Assembly: GCA_017506865.1 (NCBI GenBank)
Contig: JAFCMP010000019.1
Span: forward strand, 1 to 64,000
DNA length: 64,000 nt
Origin: Tribonema minus
Taxonomy: Eukaryota > Sar > Xanthophyceae > Tribonematales > Tribonemataceae
Direction of reading: 5' to 3'
The position numbers and the translations under genes are program-made. The notes beneath the pieces were generated by a model. The model worked only from the letters and a program-made list of their open reading frames with translations, did no database searches and was not told the origin of the DNA. Every line of letters begins with the position of its first letter. The first letter of the stretch is position 1. Positions 46,601-54,538 of this stretch are shown in pieces.

Positions 46601-49600
46601 TTAGACCTCAACTTAGGGTTAGCGTTAGCAGTAGCGGAAGTCCGCACATGTCTGCGACGAGCGAGCCTGGCATGACGCCGCGACACGTGCGCTGTGACGA
46701 GCATCAGTGCTCAGCGCATGTGTGCTGAGCGCTGTGATGAGCATTAGCGCTCAACGCACACTTGGATTTCATGCCGAGCGCTGGCGATGTATTAGGGTTA
46801 AGGTTAGGGTTGCCGGTGCTCAGCGCGCGTCGTGCACGAGCCGCATGACGCACATGCATGCGCGCAAAACGCAACGCAAGTGCTGTGGAGCTGAGTTGAC
46901 GCGCACACTTGCGTGCGAAACATAACTGTAAAACTGACTCACCTCCCCATCTTGAACCCCTCCACGCACGAGACCATGGCGCGCTGCATGAGCTTGCACG
47001 TGTACTGCGCGCGCAGGGCGCCCTCCCTGCCATCGCACATACGAAGAACCAAATGAAAAAGAATCAGAAGACCGTAGAGCTCTAGGTGACAAGGTGTGGT
47101 TAGCCATCAGGTTGAATGCCTTCCAGCAATGACCGTGGTCGCCGCTGCTGCGGCAATCGGCCACGAGTCAGACAGTGCCACCATAACCAATACAGTCAAA
47201 AGGCTTCATTTAATGCGGCACAAAGAGGTGGCGCAGCGTGCAGGAGGGGGGGGGGGGGGGTCGTCAGCGCTCAGAGGAATGTGGCACGCGTGTCGCTTTC
47301 GCGAAAAGGTGAAACACGCTCGCGCGGCGTTGCACAACAGGACGAGACAATGAACTGCGACGCGGTGCGGGGCGGGAAGCATGTCAGCGCAAGCGCGTGC
47401 TGCGCACGCAGGAAGCCCTCCGATGGCGCATGGCGCGACGCTGTGCGAAAGAGTGAGGAGGAGAACGACAAGTGGCGCAGTGCAAGGTGGGCAGCACGGC
47501 AGCGCAAGCGCCGGCGGCACACGCGCGCCGCAGCTGGACCGGCTGCGGCACATGATAAGGGGACGCGGAAGTACGCATTTATGAAAAGGGAGCGTCGACG
47601 CCGGCAATGCTGACGCCCTCACCGGCTACGGGCACGCCGCGGCTCGCAGCAACGCTCAGCGCAGATGCACACAACGCGCCACTTCTGTTTTTGTCACCAC
47701 AGAATTGATTGGTCGATTCAGCAATGAGTGACACAGAAATCAATCTAAAGACAGACCGGACTCTACTAAGTCTGCCCGCCTGCGCAGCAGCGCGCGATGG
47801 CATCTGCGAGGACGCGTCTGGCCCACAGGTGTGCGCGTCGCCAATGAAGTTCAGCTGGTTCCACTATGCCCACGCAACCGCTGCGCTCATGAGCACTGAC
47901 GCGCGCTCATTACGCGATGTACAGAATGCGGGAACGCGCGCGAGAGCGCACACGGGCGGCGATGGGGCGGCGGCGCGCGTGTGCTAGCGCGCATGTGCGC
48001 TCGAATGTGCATTTGACTGAAATGTGCTGAGGGCGTCGGAAACGCCCAGGTGATCAGGACATGTACACACCGCTTGCCGCAGAGCGCCTGCGTTTTGTTG
48101 CGGTGGTATGCAATGCTTGAGCACATCACGACGCGCTGCCGTATGGCGCATTTCCCTCATGATATCTTTGTTGAAAATAGCGAACACTCGTGTATGGGTT
48201 TGTGTATGGGTCTGTATGTGTGCGTATGTTTACTGTGTGTGAGTGGGGGGGGGGGATGTGAGGTATATATGCAATGCGCGCAAAGCTCACCTTAGCGCGA
48301 GGCGCGGGTACGGTACCATGAGCGCCAGCGTGGCCCAGACGCCCCCCTCAAACACCGACTTGTACCACGACAGCATGGACCTGAGATGGCAGCAGCGACG
48401 CATGGCGATGATCAGCTCTAATGTGTCAACGTGTCAAGCATGCCAGTGCGATTGGTCGTGCACTCGCAACACAGCGGCAAGAGAAAAGTCGCACTGTAGA
48501 ATAGTGACGCCCACTTGTGTCTGGACTTTCAAACCCAGCGGTTTTACAGCACGCATCGGGCGTGTTTCCACAAGATGCGCAGCACCCTTGGCAATTGCTT
48601 CCGCCGTATGACGATTTACATTCTACCTTACGATGACTCTGTATGTTTGGTAGAGGCCACTCTCATTTGGATCAGCACCCCCAGTGTGGTCAGTGCCTTT
48701 CAGCCTCTTCTGCTGCCTTTGCTAGTACCGTCTTGTTCGATATCATGGACCGGGTCCAACATTTGAGACAGTTTGAACAGCAGGACCCAAATCATAGGTC
48801 ACCCTTTCAACTGGCGAACCCAAAATGTTAGACAGGGGGGTTCCAGAACCCATCATGCAACTACCTACATCAGTAACTTCCACCGTTCATGTGTCTTGAA
48901 CATCATCATATGACTGTATGCCATGACAATGCAGCGATTGAATTGGCTGGAAGCATGCAAAAACTGCAAGCATGCATGAAGCAACAGAAGCCACAGCCAG
49001 CAGCATGATCCTGGCTGGCAGGAGGTTTTCTGGGCGTTTTCTGAGCAGCAACGATCTCGTGCTTTGAAGCATGCACTCCGTCATCGCTGATCCTAGCAAA
49101 TGGTTGTGGTTCCTTATGCATCAGGCACCGCTATCGCGCCCTCTTGCTGCAGCAACAGCTGCAGAGGCAGTCCCTCACGCCACGCCATGAACAGCCACTC
49201 AGTCTGGTGTAACAGGTGCATCTACACGTAGGAAGCCAAGAGTGCGTTGCCTGCCAGCTTTCACAACTGCCTCTGCAGCGTCCTTGGCTTTCTTAGCCTT
49301 CGTGGGCCTGCCGCCCTGTTGTAAATTGCTCACAGAGGTGTCGTCCGAGATTTTGTGTTGAAGTCCGAGATTTTGTGTTGAAGTTTGAGTTGAACCGGAA
49401 AAAAAATGGCGGCACACACACGGATCACCTAGTTGTATGCTGGGGTTGTGTTCTGAGGCCGTTCCATATATAGCAGTCACCCTTTTAACTGGCCATCCCA
49501 AACTCGCGCAGCCCCCCCCTTTTTACTCTCGTACCGCAAATGTTGGACCGGTCCATGATATCGAACAAGACGGTAGGCAACACCGCACTTCTAACCAACT

Positions 49601-52328
49601 GCGACTGCGACTGTGACTGCGACCAGCGGCGGCACCGGTGGCGACCACCGGGCGCGTGCGTCCTTCAGAAAGACGATTAAGCCGCTGTCACAGGACATAT
49701 TTTAATCCAACCCGAAATTGTTTCAAGGAAAAAATTGTGATTGGTCGCGCGCTGGTGACATGCCCCAAACTTCAACTTCAACAACTCCCTGTCCTGCGCT
49801 CGACAAGTGAGGGTGTGATGTCTGAGCAGGGGATGGCGCGCTCGCGGCTCGGCGGCGACGCGGCACCGCCGCGTGTCCACGAGTGTGGCTGCTCCACAAT
49901 TTCAATATTCACAAATTCAACTATAATTGACAGCGCTTGAACACCAAGGCCAGTTTGATGATTTCTGCGTTTGTCAACCACGATTGTGACGCACACATCT
50001 GCGTCGTTGTTGCGACGCACGAATCTGCGTCGTTGTTTATTTATGGTTCGAGCTCACGATCGATCACTCCATTGACGCTGTCAGCTCGCAGTATCTGCCC
50101 GCCGAAATCACCATCGGTACAATGCTGCCCATCGGTAACTCCAGCCGCAGCATCCAAGCAGACAGGAGTTGTGGTGCAATATATGAAGGCGCGTACATTA
50201 TTGATGTTGAAGCGATGAATGTTGTATGGCTGAGTGTTGAATATCGGAGAGTGAATGCACTCACGGGATCCACGCGGTCACGTCCTCGCGCTCAAAGGTT
50301 CAGCATCTACAAAGGTAATCTAGTGAGCGGCGGTGCAAGGTGGCGGAAAAGCGTTCAAGATTTGATAGTGAAGTGTTGGAGTTTTATGGCCCAAATTGAT
50401 GAAGTCAGAGCGCGCGGATGCACTCACATGATCCACGCGGTCACGTCCTTGCGCTCAGAGGTGCAGCATCTCAGTAGTGGCGCAAGGTATCGATAGCTTT
50501 CAACACGGACGTTGAAGTATTGAAGTTTGTGGCTGAGTGTTAAAGATCGGAGCTCCCGAAGCACTCACATGATCCACGCGGTCACGTCCTCGCGCTCAAA
50601 CGTGAGCACCGCCACAATCAGCGTCACGCACGCAATCTTCCTCCCCAGCGAGTTGAGCCGCCTCCGCCGCACAATGAGAAAGAAGCCGATGAACATGAGC
50701 AGCCCGGCCACCCAGCAGTTCTGGTCCGCGATGAGCTGCGCAAGCGGCCAGGGTCATGTGCACGCGCGCCGTCAGAAGTCAGCGCCGGACACATCTTGTA
50801 CTCCGCAAGAGTGCGGGGTGGGCGCTCCCACTTCAACTTCAACGTCGAAGATCGCCGTGACCTGTGCGTTTAATGATGCTTCTCGCAGACAACGCGGATA
50901 GGAAACCGCTCGGGTACATTGTTCTTGCAAATGGCGCAGTGATATGTGAGTAGGGAGCCGCTAACACGAGAGGGAAAAGGCTGCTGCGCATGAGCAGCAG
51001 AGCCAACGGTCGCCCCCTGTGTGCACAGCGAGCGGGTGTAGTGATCGCACGACACAACGCGAACGGTGCCATTGACTACAGCGTTTTCCAATCGAGCAGT
51101 TTAGTTGCGAAACAAGCGCAGAGCACCGCTGCAAGCACCATGATGAGCATCACCATGGCTTAGGGCAAAGCACTGCTGTGACGCAAATGAGGTCAAAAGA
51201 GGTTCTTGTTGGTACTGGCACTAGGGCTACTTGCGCACTGCCAGAGCAGAATGGGCTCCATCAAAGTAGCACGTGCCACGGCCACCGCATCGTCGCCGCT
51301 GCACATCAGCACGGCAGCGACGAGGACGCAGCCAACAAAGCATCGCATGACTTCGCTGCTCACATGCAAATGGCGCGTGTTGTGCTGTTTTAGGCGGACA
51401 CGACCACTCTTCGCGCCTCGCAGGCATGGTACTAGCTGGCAATGATGGCTCGTGCTCAGATGACACATGACATGCTACCGCCAGCGCACGTCACCGAATC
51501 TGCGCGCCTCAGGAGCACGTCTGACGCTTCGGTGCTCTGCAATAACGCTATGATCCGCATGTTGGGTTGCGCTCATTTCAGGTGCGCAGCGCGCGCTAGC
51601 GAGCGCGTGTAGCGCGCCGCGGCGCAGCGCCTCTGGCCACGATGTAACCCTAACCCTAAGTAGCACAATCAAAAGCGCCCTGCGTTTGGCGGCCACTGCG
51701 CTCTTGCGGCCGCTGCACTACCCAGACCAAACTGACTGGCGTGGAAAAAGCAGCAATCCATTCCCAAATCCTTTCCCTAGGGCTGCAATGAAGCAATGAC
51801 GCTTACGCAAATGGTTCACCACAATGACATGGTGAAAAGCAGGACGACACTGAAAAATAACAGAAAATAAGTTCTGGAACTCAACAGTCAAGTCAGGCTT
51901 GGGTCGCTGGCACATCTACTGCGCAGACGGAAGGAATCCACAGGCACTTGAAGTTTCTGTCGTGCTCCCTGCCGCCGTTGTTGTTGCCAGCAGCTTCAAA
52001 GCACGAGCCTTGGCCCAGACACGCACTTATCTTACCAAACGGTAGGGGCCAGACTGCAGTTAAGCACAGTCAGAAAAGACCCCCGTCGCGGAACCAGTAG
52101 TGTGAGCCACATACGCACTCACCCTGATAAGGAAGGCAAAAAACGCCCCGCTCAGCGCTCCATGCAAACACCCCAGCGACGCCGCTATCGTCCCCCCCGC
52201 CGTGTCCAAGGTGACAACGATCGCCACAACCGGCGAGAAGAAGTTGAGAGGGTTACGGATGGGCCCCACCTCCGCCCATGCAATCGACGCCGCTGCCGCC
52301 AAACCTGTCCTCAGGGCAGCCTCCAGGC
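31681..52328 (-). CDS. FUSC-family membrane protein, at least 19 exons, N-terminus unresolved
   Basis: Nineteen exons join with matching phases into ~1058 residues: 52328-52123, 50735-50569, 48380-48291, 47026-46943, 46279-46114, 44174-44082, 42568-42331, 41586-41459, 40696-40447, 39052-38888, 38384-38230, 37127-36948, 36346-36026, 35134-34778, 34185-34069, 33477-33424, 33138-33106, 32625-32422, 31851-31681. The order is membrane block 1 (exons 1-3: AALRTGLAAAASIAW, VVAIVVTLDTAGGTIAAS), soluble part (4-9), membrane block 2 (10-13: HPLKVALILTICALF, AGAWVGVTAGFIV, TILGLVIYMAVDNLVFP) and a soluble C-terminus. This repeated two-block layout fits the FUSC / aromatic-acid-exporter / ALMT clan, so it is likely a small-anion or organic-acid transporter; substrate unknown. 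Exon 17 could extend further. The Met exon should lie right of 52328. Introns of ~0.3-2.2 kb are full of repeats. Confidence 0.85.
32149..32392 (-). repeat. Two donor-side echoes of FUSC exon 18
   Basis: 32149-32244 and 32260-32388 each repeat the exon end (CGATCTCCGAGTAGATGCAC and the following CACCTCGAGCACGTG part). Each starts with the same AACTTCAAC-n-TGAC leader that follows the true exon. The second copy keeps TGACTCACCACG, i.e. an intact donor on the minus strand. Confidence 0.88.
32754..32815 (-). repeat. Acceptor-side echo of FUSC exon 18
   Basis: GCCGATGAGCCGCAGCAGCG through GAGCGACACCTTTTTGACC repeats the first ~60 bases of exon 18 including the start of its reading frame. In this copy the acceptor dinucleotide is changed (ACCAGTCG instead of ACCTGTCG on the plus strand). 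Confidence 0.9.
33839..33862. repeat. CCCTAA-like patch, FUSC intron
   Basis: Reads ATCCTAACCCTATAACCCTA. A short degenerate telomere-type repeat inside an intron. Confidence 0.7.
35368..35400. repeat. TTAGGG-type interstitial repeat
   Basis: Four TTAGGG-like units with one TTTGAGG variant in the intron between exons 13 and 14. It is the longest and cleanest patch in the window. A shorter one (GGTTAGGGCTAGGGTAACCC) lies at about 35790-35810. Confidence 0.85.
36506..36556 (-). repeat. Acceptor-side echo of FUSC exon 13
   Basis: GGTCCACCGCCATGTAAATA then CCAGGCCGAGGATGGTGTTC repeats the first ~50 bases of exon 13, with the acceptor (CTGGGG on plus) kept. Confidence 0.9.
36712..36745 (-). repeat. 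Donor-side echo of FUSC exon 12
   Basis: GCTCACCTGTATGCATGTCA followed by GCGGCGCGACGCTGC repeats the end of exon 12 with its donor. Confidence 0.88.
36840..36932 (-). repeat. Short interspersed repeat, copy 1
   Basis: Member of the ~130 bp family whose core reads GTAGAGCTCTAGGTGACAAG then CAATGACCGTGGTCGCCGCT on the forward strand. This copy is reversed and partial, in the FUSC intron between exons 12 and 13. Confidence 0.75.
37732..38222 (-). repeat. Donor-side echoes of FUSC exon 11 with CCCTAA-like spacers
   Basis: Three copies of the exon 11 end: 38007-38079 (close; GACCAGTTCCGTCAGGAACC plus CGTACATGGCGCC), 37940-37975 (short) and 37732-37791 (diverged). Between them are Pro/CCCTAA-like stretches such as CCTAACCCCAACCTCACC, repeated at 37857-37935 and 38138-38222. 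Confidence 0.8.
38575..38790 (-). repeat. Donor-side echoes of FUSC exon 10 with CAG repeats
   Basis: Two copies (about 38575-38645 and 38695-38790) follow the order of the exon 10 end: GAGAGG.AGCCGACC, GAACAGC, GAGCGC..CTTCA.AGCA. They are joined by (AGC)n tracts at 38690-38722 and again at 38817-38845. Confidence 0.7.
39190..39455 (-). repeat. Two acceptor-side echoes of FUSC exon 10
   Basis: 39190-39265 and 39363-39450 repeat TGCCGCAGGCGCTGCCGGGC, then CTGCG..GGCGCGGCGCAGAG and GTTGAGG..GGCGAGCC, i.e. the start of exon 10 plus its upstream intron sequence. Confidence 0.88.
39603..39728 (+). repeat. Short interspersed repeat, copy 2
   Basis: A forward, near full-length member: GGAAACGAATCAAAAGATCG ... 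GAGCTC ... GACCGTGGTCGCCGCTGCTG ... GGCCACGAGTCAAAGAGTGC. In the FUSC intron between exons 9 and 10. Confidence 0.88.
40128..40395 (-). repeat. Two donor-side echoes of FUSC exon 9
   Basis: 40128-40237 and 40276-40393 repeat ~110 bases of the exon 9 end (GACTCGTACAGCATGCGCGC, CTGACTTCAACGCCGGCCA). Both keep CTCACCTGA or CTCGCCTGA at the donor position. The spacing gives a ~145-165 bp tandem period with the real exon edge as third unit. Confidence 0.93.
40832..41095. repeat. CCCTAA-like patches, FUSC intron
   Basis: AACCCTAACCCTTGCCCT at 40832, TCCTAACCTAATCCC at about 40974 and CTAACCCTAACCTTAACCCT at 41070, all in the intron between exons 8 and 9. Confidence 0.75.
41292..41350 (-). repeat. 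Donor-side echo of FUSC exon 8
   Basis: CTCACCATGTGCACTTCCGG then GTTGAACTCCGGCGTCTGCA repeats the exon 8 end, with donor, at high identity about 165 bp downstream of the real edge. Confidence 0.93.
41706..41895 (-). repeat. Acceptor-side echoes of FUSC exon 8
   Basis: GCCGGCGACTGCGGCGACGC at 41712 and AACTGCGGCGATGCTG at about 41869 repeat the exon 8 start GCCGGCGACTGCGGTGATGC with its acceptor. The second copy is short. Confidence 0.7.
42045..42118 (-). repeat. Donor-side echo of FUSC exon 7
   Basis: The GCCGCCGCCGCTGCCGCTG tract plus GTGCCGTACAGCAGGCGCAA resembles the exon 7 end (GATGCCGTACAGCAAGTGCA). Part of the match is low-complexity. Confidence 0.6.
42660..43180 (-). repeat. Four acceptor-side echoes of FUSC exon 7
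   Basis: Copies of GCGCCGTGAGGTCGGCCATG + AAGTCC.GGACCTG occur at about 42670-42715, 42858-42902, 43014-43055 and 43138-43180, upstream of the real exon 7 start (42568). The ACCTG acceptor context is kept in each. Identity falls with distance from the exon. Confidence 0.93.
43440..44081 (-). repeat. Tandem donor-side echoes of FUSC exon 6, about six units
   Basis: A ~100-130 bp unit (GAGCGCTGCTGCTGCGGCGG, TCTC.CTCC..GGT.GCGCAC, TGCG.GTCG) recurs across the interval and ends in the true exon edge at 44082. Several units keep a CTCACCTCCATGGTCGCGCA-like donor region. Confidence 0.85.
44211..44365 (-). repeat. Acceptor-side echo of FUSC exon 6 between TTAGGG patches
   Basis: 44278-44346 repeats GCCATCTGCTCCACGTCCGA then GCGCTGCAGCGACAGGGCCT, the first ~70 bases of exon 6 including the acceptor. 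It is bordered by TTAGGGTTAGGGTTA at 44211 and GGGTTAGGGTTG at 44354. Confidence 0.9.
45328..45431 (+). repeat. Short interspersed repeat, copy 3
   Basis: Forward copy, slightly shorter in the middle; GGAAACGAATCGAAAGATCG ... AACCGTGGTCGCCGCTGCTG ... TTGGCCAC. FUSC intron between exons 5 and 6. Confidence 0.85.
45873..46000 (-). repeat. Short interspersed repeat, copy 4
   Basis: Reversed copy in the same intron as copy 3, 440 bp away; GTGGCACTGTTTGACTCATG ... CTTGTCACCTAGAGCTC ... TTTTGATTCGGTTTTCA. Confidence 0.88.
46376..46462 (-). repeat. Acceptor-side echo of FUSC exon 5
   Basis: GGGTCGAGGCATGCCAGGTT then GAGCCGCATCTGCTCAATGA repeats ~75 bases near the start of exon 5, about 100 bp upstream of it. 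Confidence 0.92.
46606..46812. repeat. TTAGGG-like patches, FUSC intron
   Basis: CTTAGGGTTAGCGTTAGC at 46611 and TTAGGGTTAAGGTTAGGGTT at 46792, in the intron between exons 4 and 5. Confidence 0.75.
47043..47185 (+). repeat. Short interspersed repeat, copy 5
   Basis: Forward, near full-length: GAATCAGAAGACCGTAGAGC ... CCAGCAATGACCGTGGTCGC ... GGCCACGAGTCAGACAGTGC. FUSC intron between exons 3 and 4, beginning 17 bp upstream (in gene direction) of exon 4. Confidence 0.88.
48724..49577. mobile_element. Non-autonomous DNA transposon with ~38 bp terminal inverted repeats
   Basis: The arm 48726-48764 (TACCGTCTTGTTCGATATCA then TGGACCGGGTCCAACATTT) is matched in inverted orientation at 49538-49575 with one base difference. 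The outermost TA on each side could be a target duplication, leaving CCGTCTTGTTCG as terminus. A further ~27 bp direct repeat (TCACCCTTTYAACTGGC) sits inside each end, and a 20 bp unit ending TTTTGTGTTGAAG is doubled at about 49343-49384. The element lies in the FUSC intron between exons 2 and 3. It holds only one short minus-strand frame. Confidence 0.75.
49199..49501 (-). CDS. Short ORF inside the inverted-repeat element, unknown
   Basis: 100 codons with a basic centre (GRPTKAKKAKDAAEAVVKAG). It may be the remnant of a DNA-binding N-terminus of a transposase, but I recognise no family and the frame may be fortuitous. Confidence 0.2.
   Translation of the reverse strand: MGWPVKRVTAIYGTASEHNPSIQLGDPCVCRHFFSGSTQTSTQNLGLQHKISDDTSVSNLQQGGRPTKAKKAKDAAEAVVKAGRQRTLGFLRVDAPVTPD
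50255..50470 (-). repeat. Two donor-side echoes of FUSC exon 2
   Basis: At 50260-50310 and 50420-50470 the exon 2 end (ACTCACATGATCCACGCGGT, CACGTCCTCGCGCTCAAA) is repeated, with ~150 bp period, the real edge at 50569 being the third unit. The nearer copy keeps the donor exactly. Confidence 0.93.
51645..51660. repeat. CCCTAA patch, FUSC intron 1
   Basis: Reads GTAACCCTAACCCTAAG, two perfect units. Confidence 0.7.
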
Positions 52329-52996
52329 CTGGGAAGAAATTGCAGGCAATGACAGCGTGCAGTACGTATCGGAAACCTTGTCACCAGCAGCTTCGCAGAC
52401 CTGCATCCCACTGACGGCACCGAACGGAGCCGACGCACAGCGCGCAACCCACCAAAAAAGGCAATTGCAGTAGAACAGGCTACATCGTGACTACCTCGCG
52501 CTTTGTCGCAGCTACGTCCAACGGAATAAAAACACTAGTTGATGCCAGCTGATGCTGCTTGTGGTGACATACACGGCTGCTTGGGCGCAGCCAGAGCATG
52601 CATCTGCACCGAAACAAATTCGGAATGTCAATGTCTCAGCTGGAGCCTCACTTCTTCTGAATTCGCTCTCGGCCTTGAACGTAGACTCCTCGCTGTGCGC
52701 AACCATATAGCTGGAGCTGCGCTTCTGTGGTCCATGAGGAGCTGCAACATCATCGGCCCTAATGTTAAAGGTTGTGCTGACACTGGGAGCCCCCAGTTCC
52801 TGCCAGGCCTCCTTGACGCGATGTCTCTGCATAACCCGCGGCTCACACTTGTGCGCCGTGCGCAAGGCCTGCGCGCTGTCAGACAGTGTGCCCGCCCAAT
52901 TCCCGCGTGTGTGTGTCATCGTCTTCACCACGATGAACTTCACCCTGGAAGTTCAGGCACTTGAACTTTGAGAGAAAAAAGAAGAAAGTAGCTGCC
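52329..52996. promoter_or_regulatory. Divergent promoter region between FUSC and plastid membrane protein genes
   Basis: The two genes point away from each other across this gap. The first coding exon of the FUSC gene (with the Met) should lie here on the minus strand, but I could not pick it reliably among several short frames. No core promoter element was identified. Confidence 0.35.
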
Positions 52997-53731
52997 ATGC
53001 GAGCCTGGTGGCTTCTGCCTACCCTCTTGGCGCCTTCGTATGCCCTGGTGGCACCCCAGCTCCCGTGCACGACTGCACTAGCAAGATGCACTGCAGCGCC
53101 CACAACAACACCCTTCACGCGATGGAGCGACTGCCCCCAGCATCGCGTGCGACACACTTTTCGCAGGCAGGGGCAGGTGCCACTTTCCGTCATGTATGCA
53201 AAGAGCAAACGCGGCAAGAAGACGAAAACGGCCAGCAGCGATAACGATGAGAGCAGCACCAGGAGCATCGGGGAGGTTGTCCGCTCAGCGTGGAACGGCC
53301 TGCTCGTGGCGCTGACGGTCGCAAGCGTGGTGCTGGCGGTGGATGCCGTGGTCAAGTTGAAGACGCAGCCCATCACCCTCGACACGCTCGGCAACCTGCT
53401 GCCGCTTGCAGCCTTTGGGGTCGCAGGAGCCGCTCGATTGGTGGCAGTGCTGCTCAGGTTGGTACGCGTGCTCGTCACCGTGCCAGTAGTTCTGGGGGGT
53501 GCATACCTGGCTGCCCCTTCCATCCCTGATCTGCTGAAGCACAGCCCAGACCTGGCTACAGGGGGGCTATTCGCTGTGCTGGCGACGCCCGAAGTCCTGG
53601 AGGCAATAGCATTGATTGCGGTCATTGTGGGCGCAGGCATATGGATTGTGCGCCAGCTGGCGGGAATGGTAACAGGAATGGCGTCTGTGCGCGGCAACGA
53701 TGGCGATGACAGCGACGATGAATACGATTGA
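52997..53731 (+). CDS. Predicted plastid-targeted multi-pass membrane protein, unknown function
   Basis: Single exon, 244 residues from ATG at 52997. The N-terminus MRAWWLLPTLLAPSYALVAP is a signal-peptide-like hydrophobic stretch, followed by a Ser/Thr/Arg-rich transit-like region to ~residue 60. Such a bipartite leader with an AxxP-type cleavage context is typical of secondary plastids. A Lys-rich linker (KSKRGKKTK) precedes ~4 hydrophobic segments: ~95-115 (GLLVALTVASVVLAVDAVV), ~125-175 (two), ~200-230 (AIALIAVIVGAGIWIVRQL). The C-terminus is acidic (DGDDSDDEYD). I do not recognise a named family; many small thylakoid or envelope proteins look like this. An open frame on the opposite strand is a shadow. 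Confidence 0.7.
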   Translation: MRAWWLLPTLLAPSYALVAPQLPCTTALARCTAAPTTTPFTRWSDCPQHRVRHTFRRQGQVPLSVMYAKSKRGKKTKTASSDNDESSTRSIGEVVRSAWNGLLVALTVASVVLAVDAVVKLKTQPITLDTLGNLLPLAAFGVAGAARLVAVLLRLVRVLVTVPVVLGGAYLAAPSIPDLLKHSPDLATGGLFAVLATPEVLEAIALIAVIVGAGIWIVRQLAGMVTGMASVRGNDGDDSDDEYD

Positions 53732-54538
53732 CACACGAGGCTAGCCACATTTTCTGTTGCTTGCATTTCCTTTGTCTTGTACTGGTTGTGCACCCCCCTC
53801 CTGCCTGGCCTGCCAGCAGTGTGCCGGTCAAAGCCGCAGTATGTATGCGGCTAACCCAGCAGCTTTGGAAGACAGGCAAAAATGTTGTAATTGTTTGCAC
53901 AACATTGGCAACTGGCAAGATGAGACCAATGCGTGTTTTGCCTGTGGCGGTTGAGCTGACCTTATTGCGTGTCTGCAGCAATAGCATTTTGTCAAACCTG
54001 TAGTGTGTAGTCTGCAGACCAGAGCTCTCAGGTTTAATCAACAGAACTACGCACTACAACGCTACTGCAATGATATCGCATTTGTCGCAGTTCCTGTGGG
54101 CCTCGACGCACCCCTTAGCTTTAAAGCATGCGCAGGCATGCTATGCTTTTGTATGAAGCTCATGATTAGATCATTGCGGCTCAGCAACAGTTGTGTTTTT
54201 AAAATGTGTTGAACACGTGCTTGCCCCGGTGACCGGGAGTGCTCTGCCCCACTGCGGTCGTCGTTCAGTTGAGGACTGAACCGCACCCACTTTCCACCCT
54301 CACCATCCGAGCAGGTGTAGTGAACCTTTCTCAAAAACTTGACACAGTAATCAAAAGTATGTCTTCACTTCCCCTGACTGACTTCAGAGACTTGAAGCTT
54401 CCTGGCAGTGGCACGTAATCGGCCGTCGCATCAGAGCAGCAAGGTCGCAAGCGCAGAGGTGCAAAGAGTGGCTAGTCGTGTCCACCGCGATAGAGCAGCT
54501 TGAGCAACGAGCTTGCTATTAACCGTGGGAGGCGGCCT
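53732..54538. other. Intergenic, no gene seen
   Basis: Contains the probable 3' UTR of the membrane protein gene. Short frames on both strands have no motif. Confidence 0.4.

Noticed and set aside
52879-53793. 304-codon minus-strand frame over the plastid membrane protein
   Set aside because: Low-complexity Ser/Thr reading with no motif. The plus strand has a leader, hydrophobic segments and an acidic tail.
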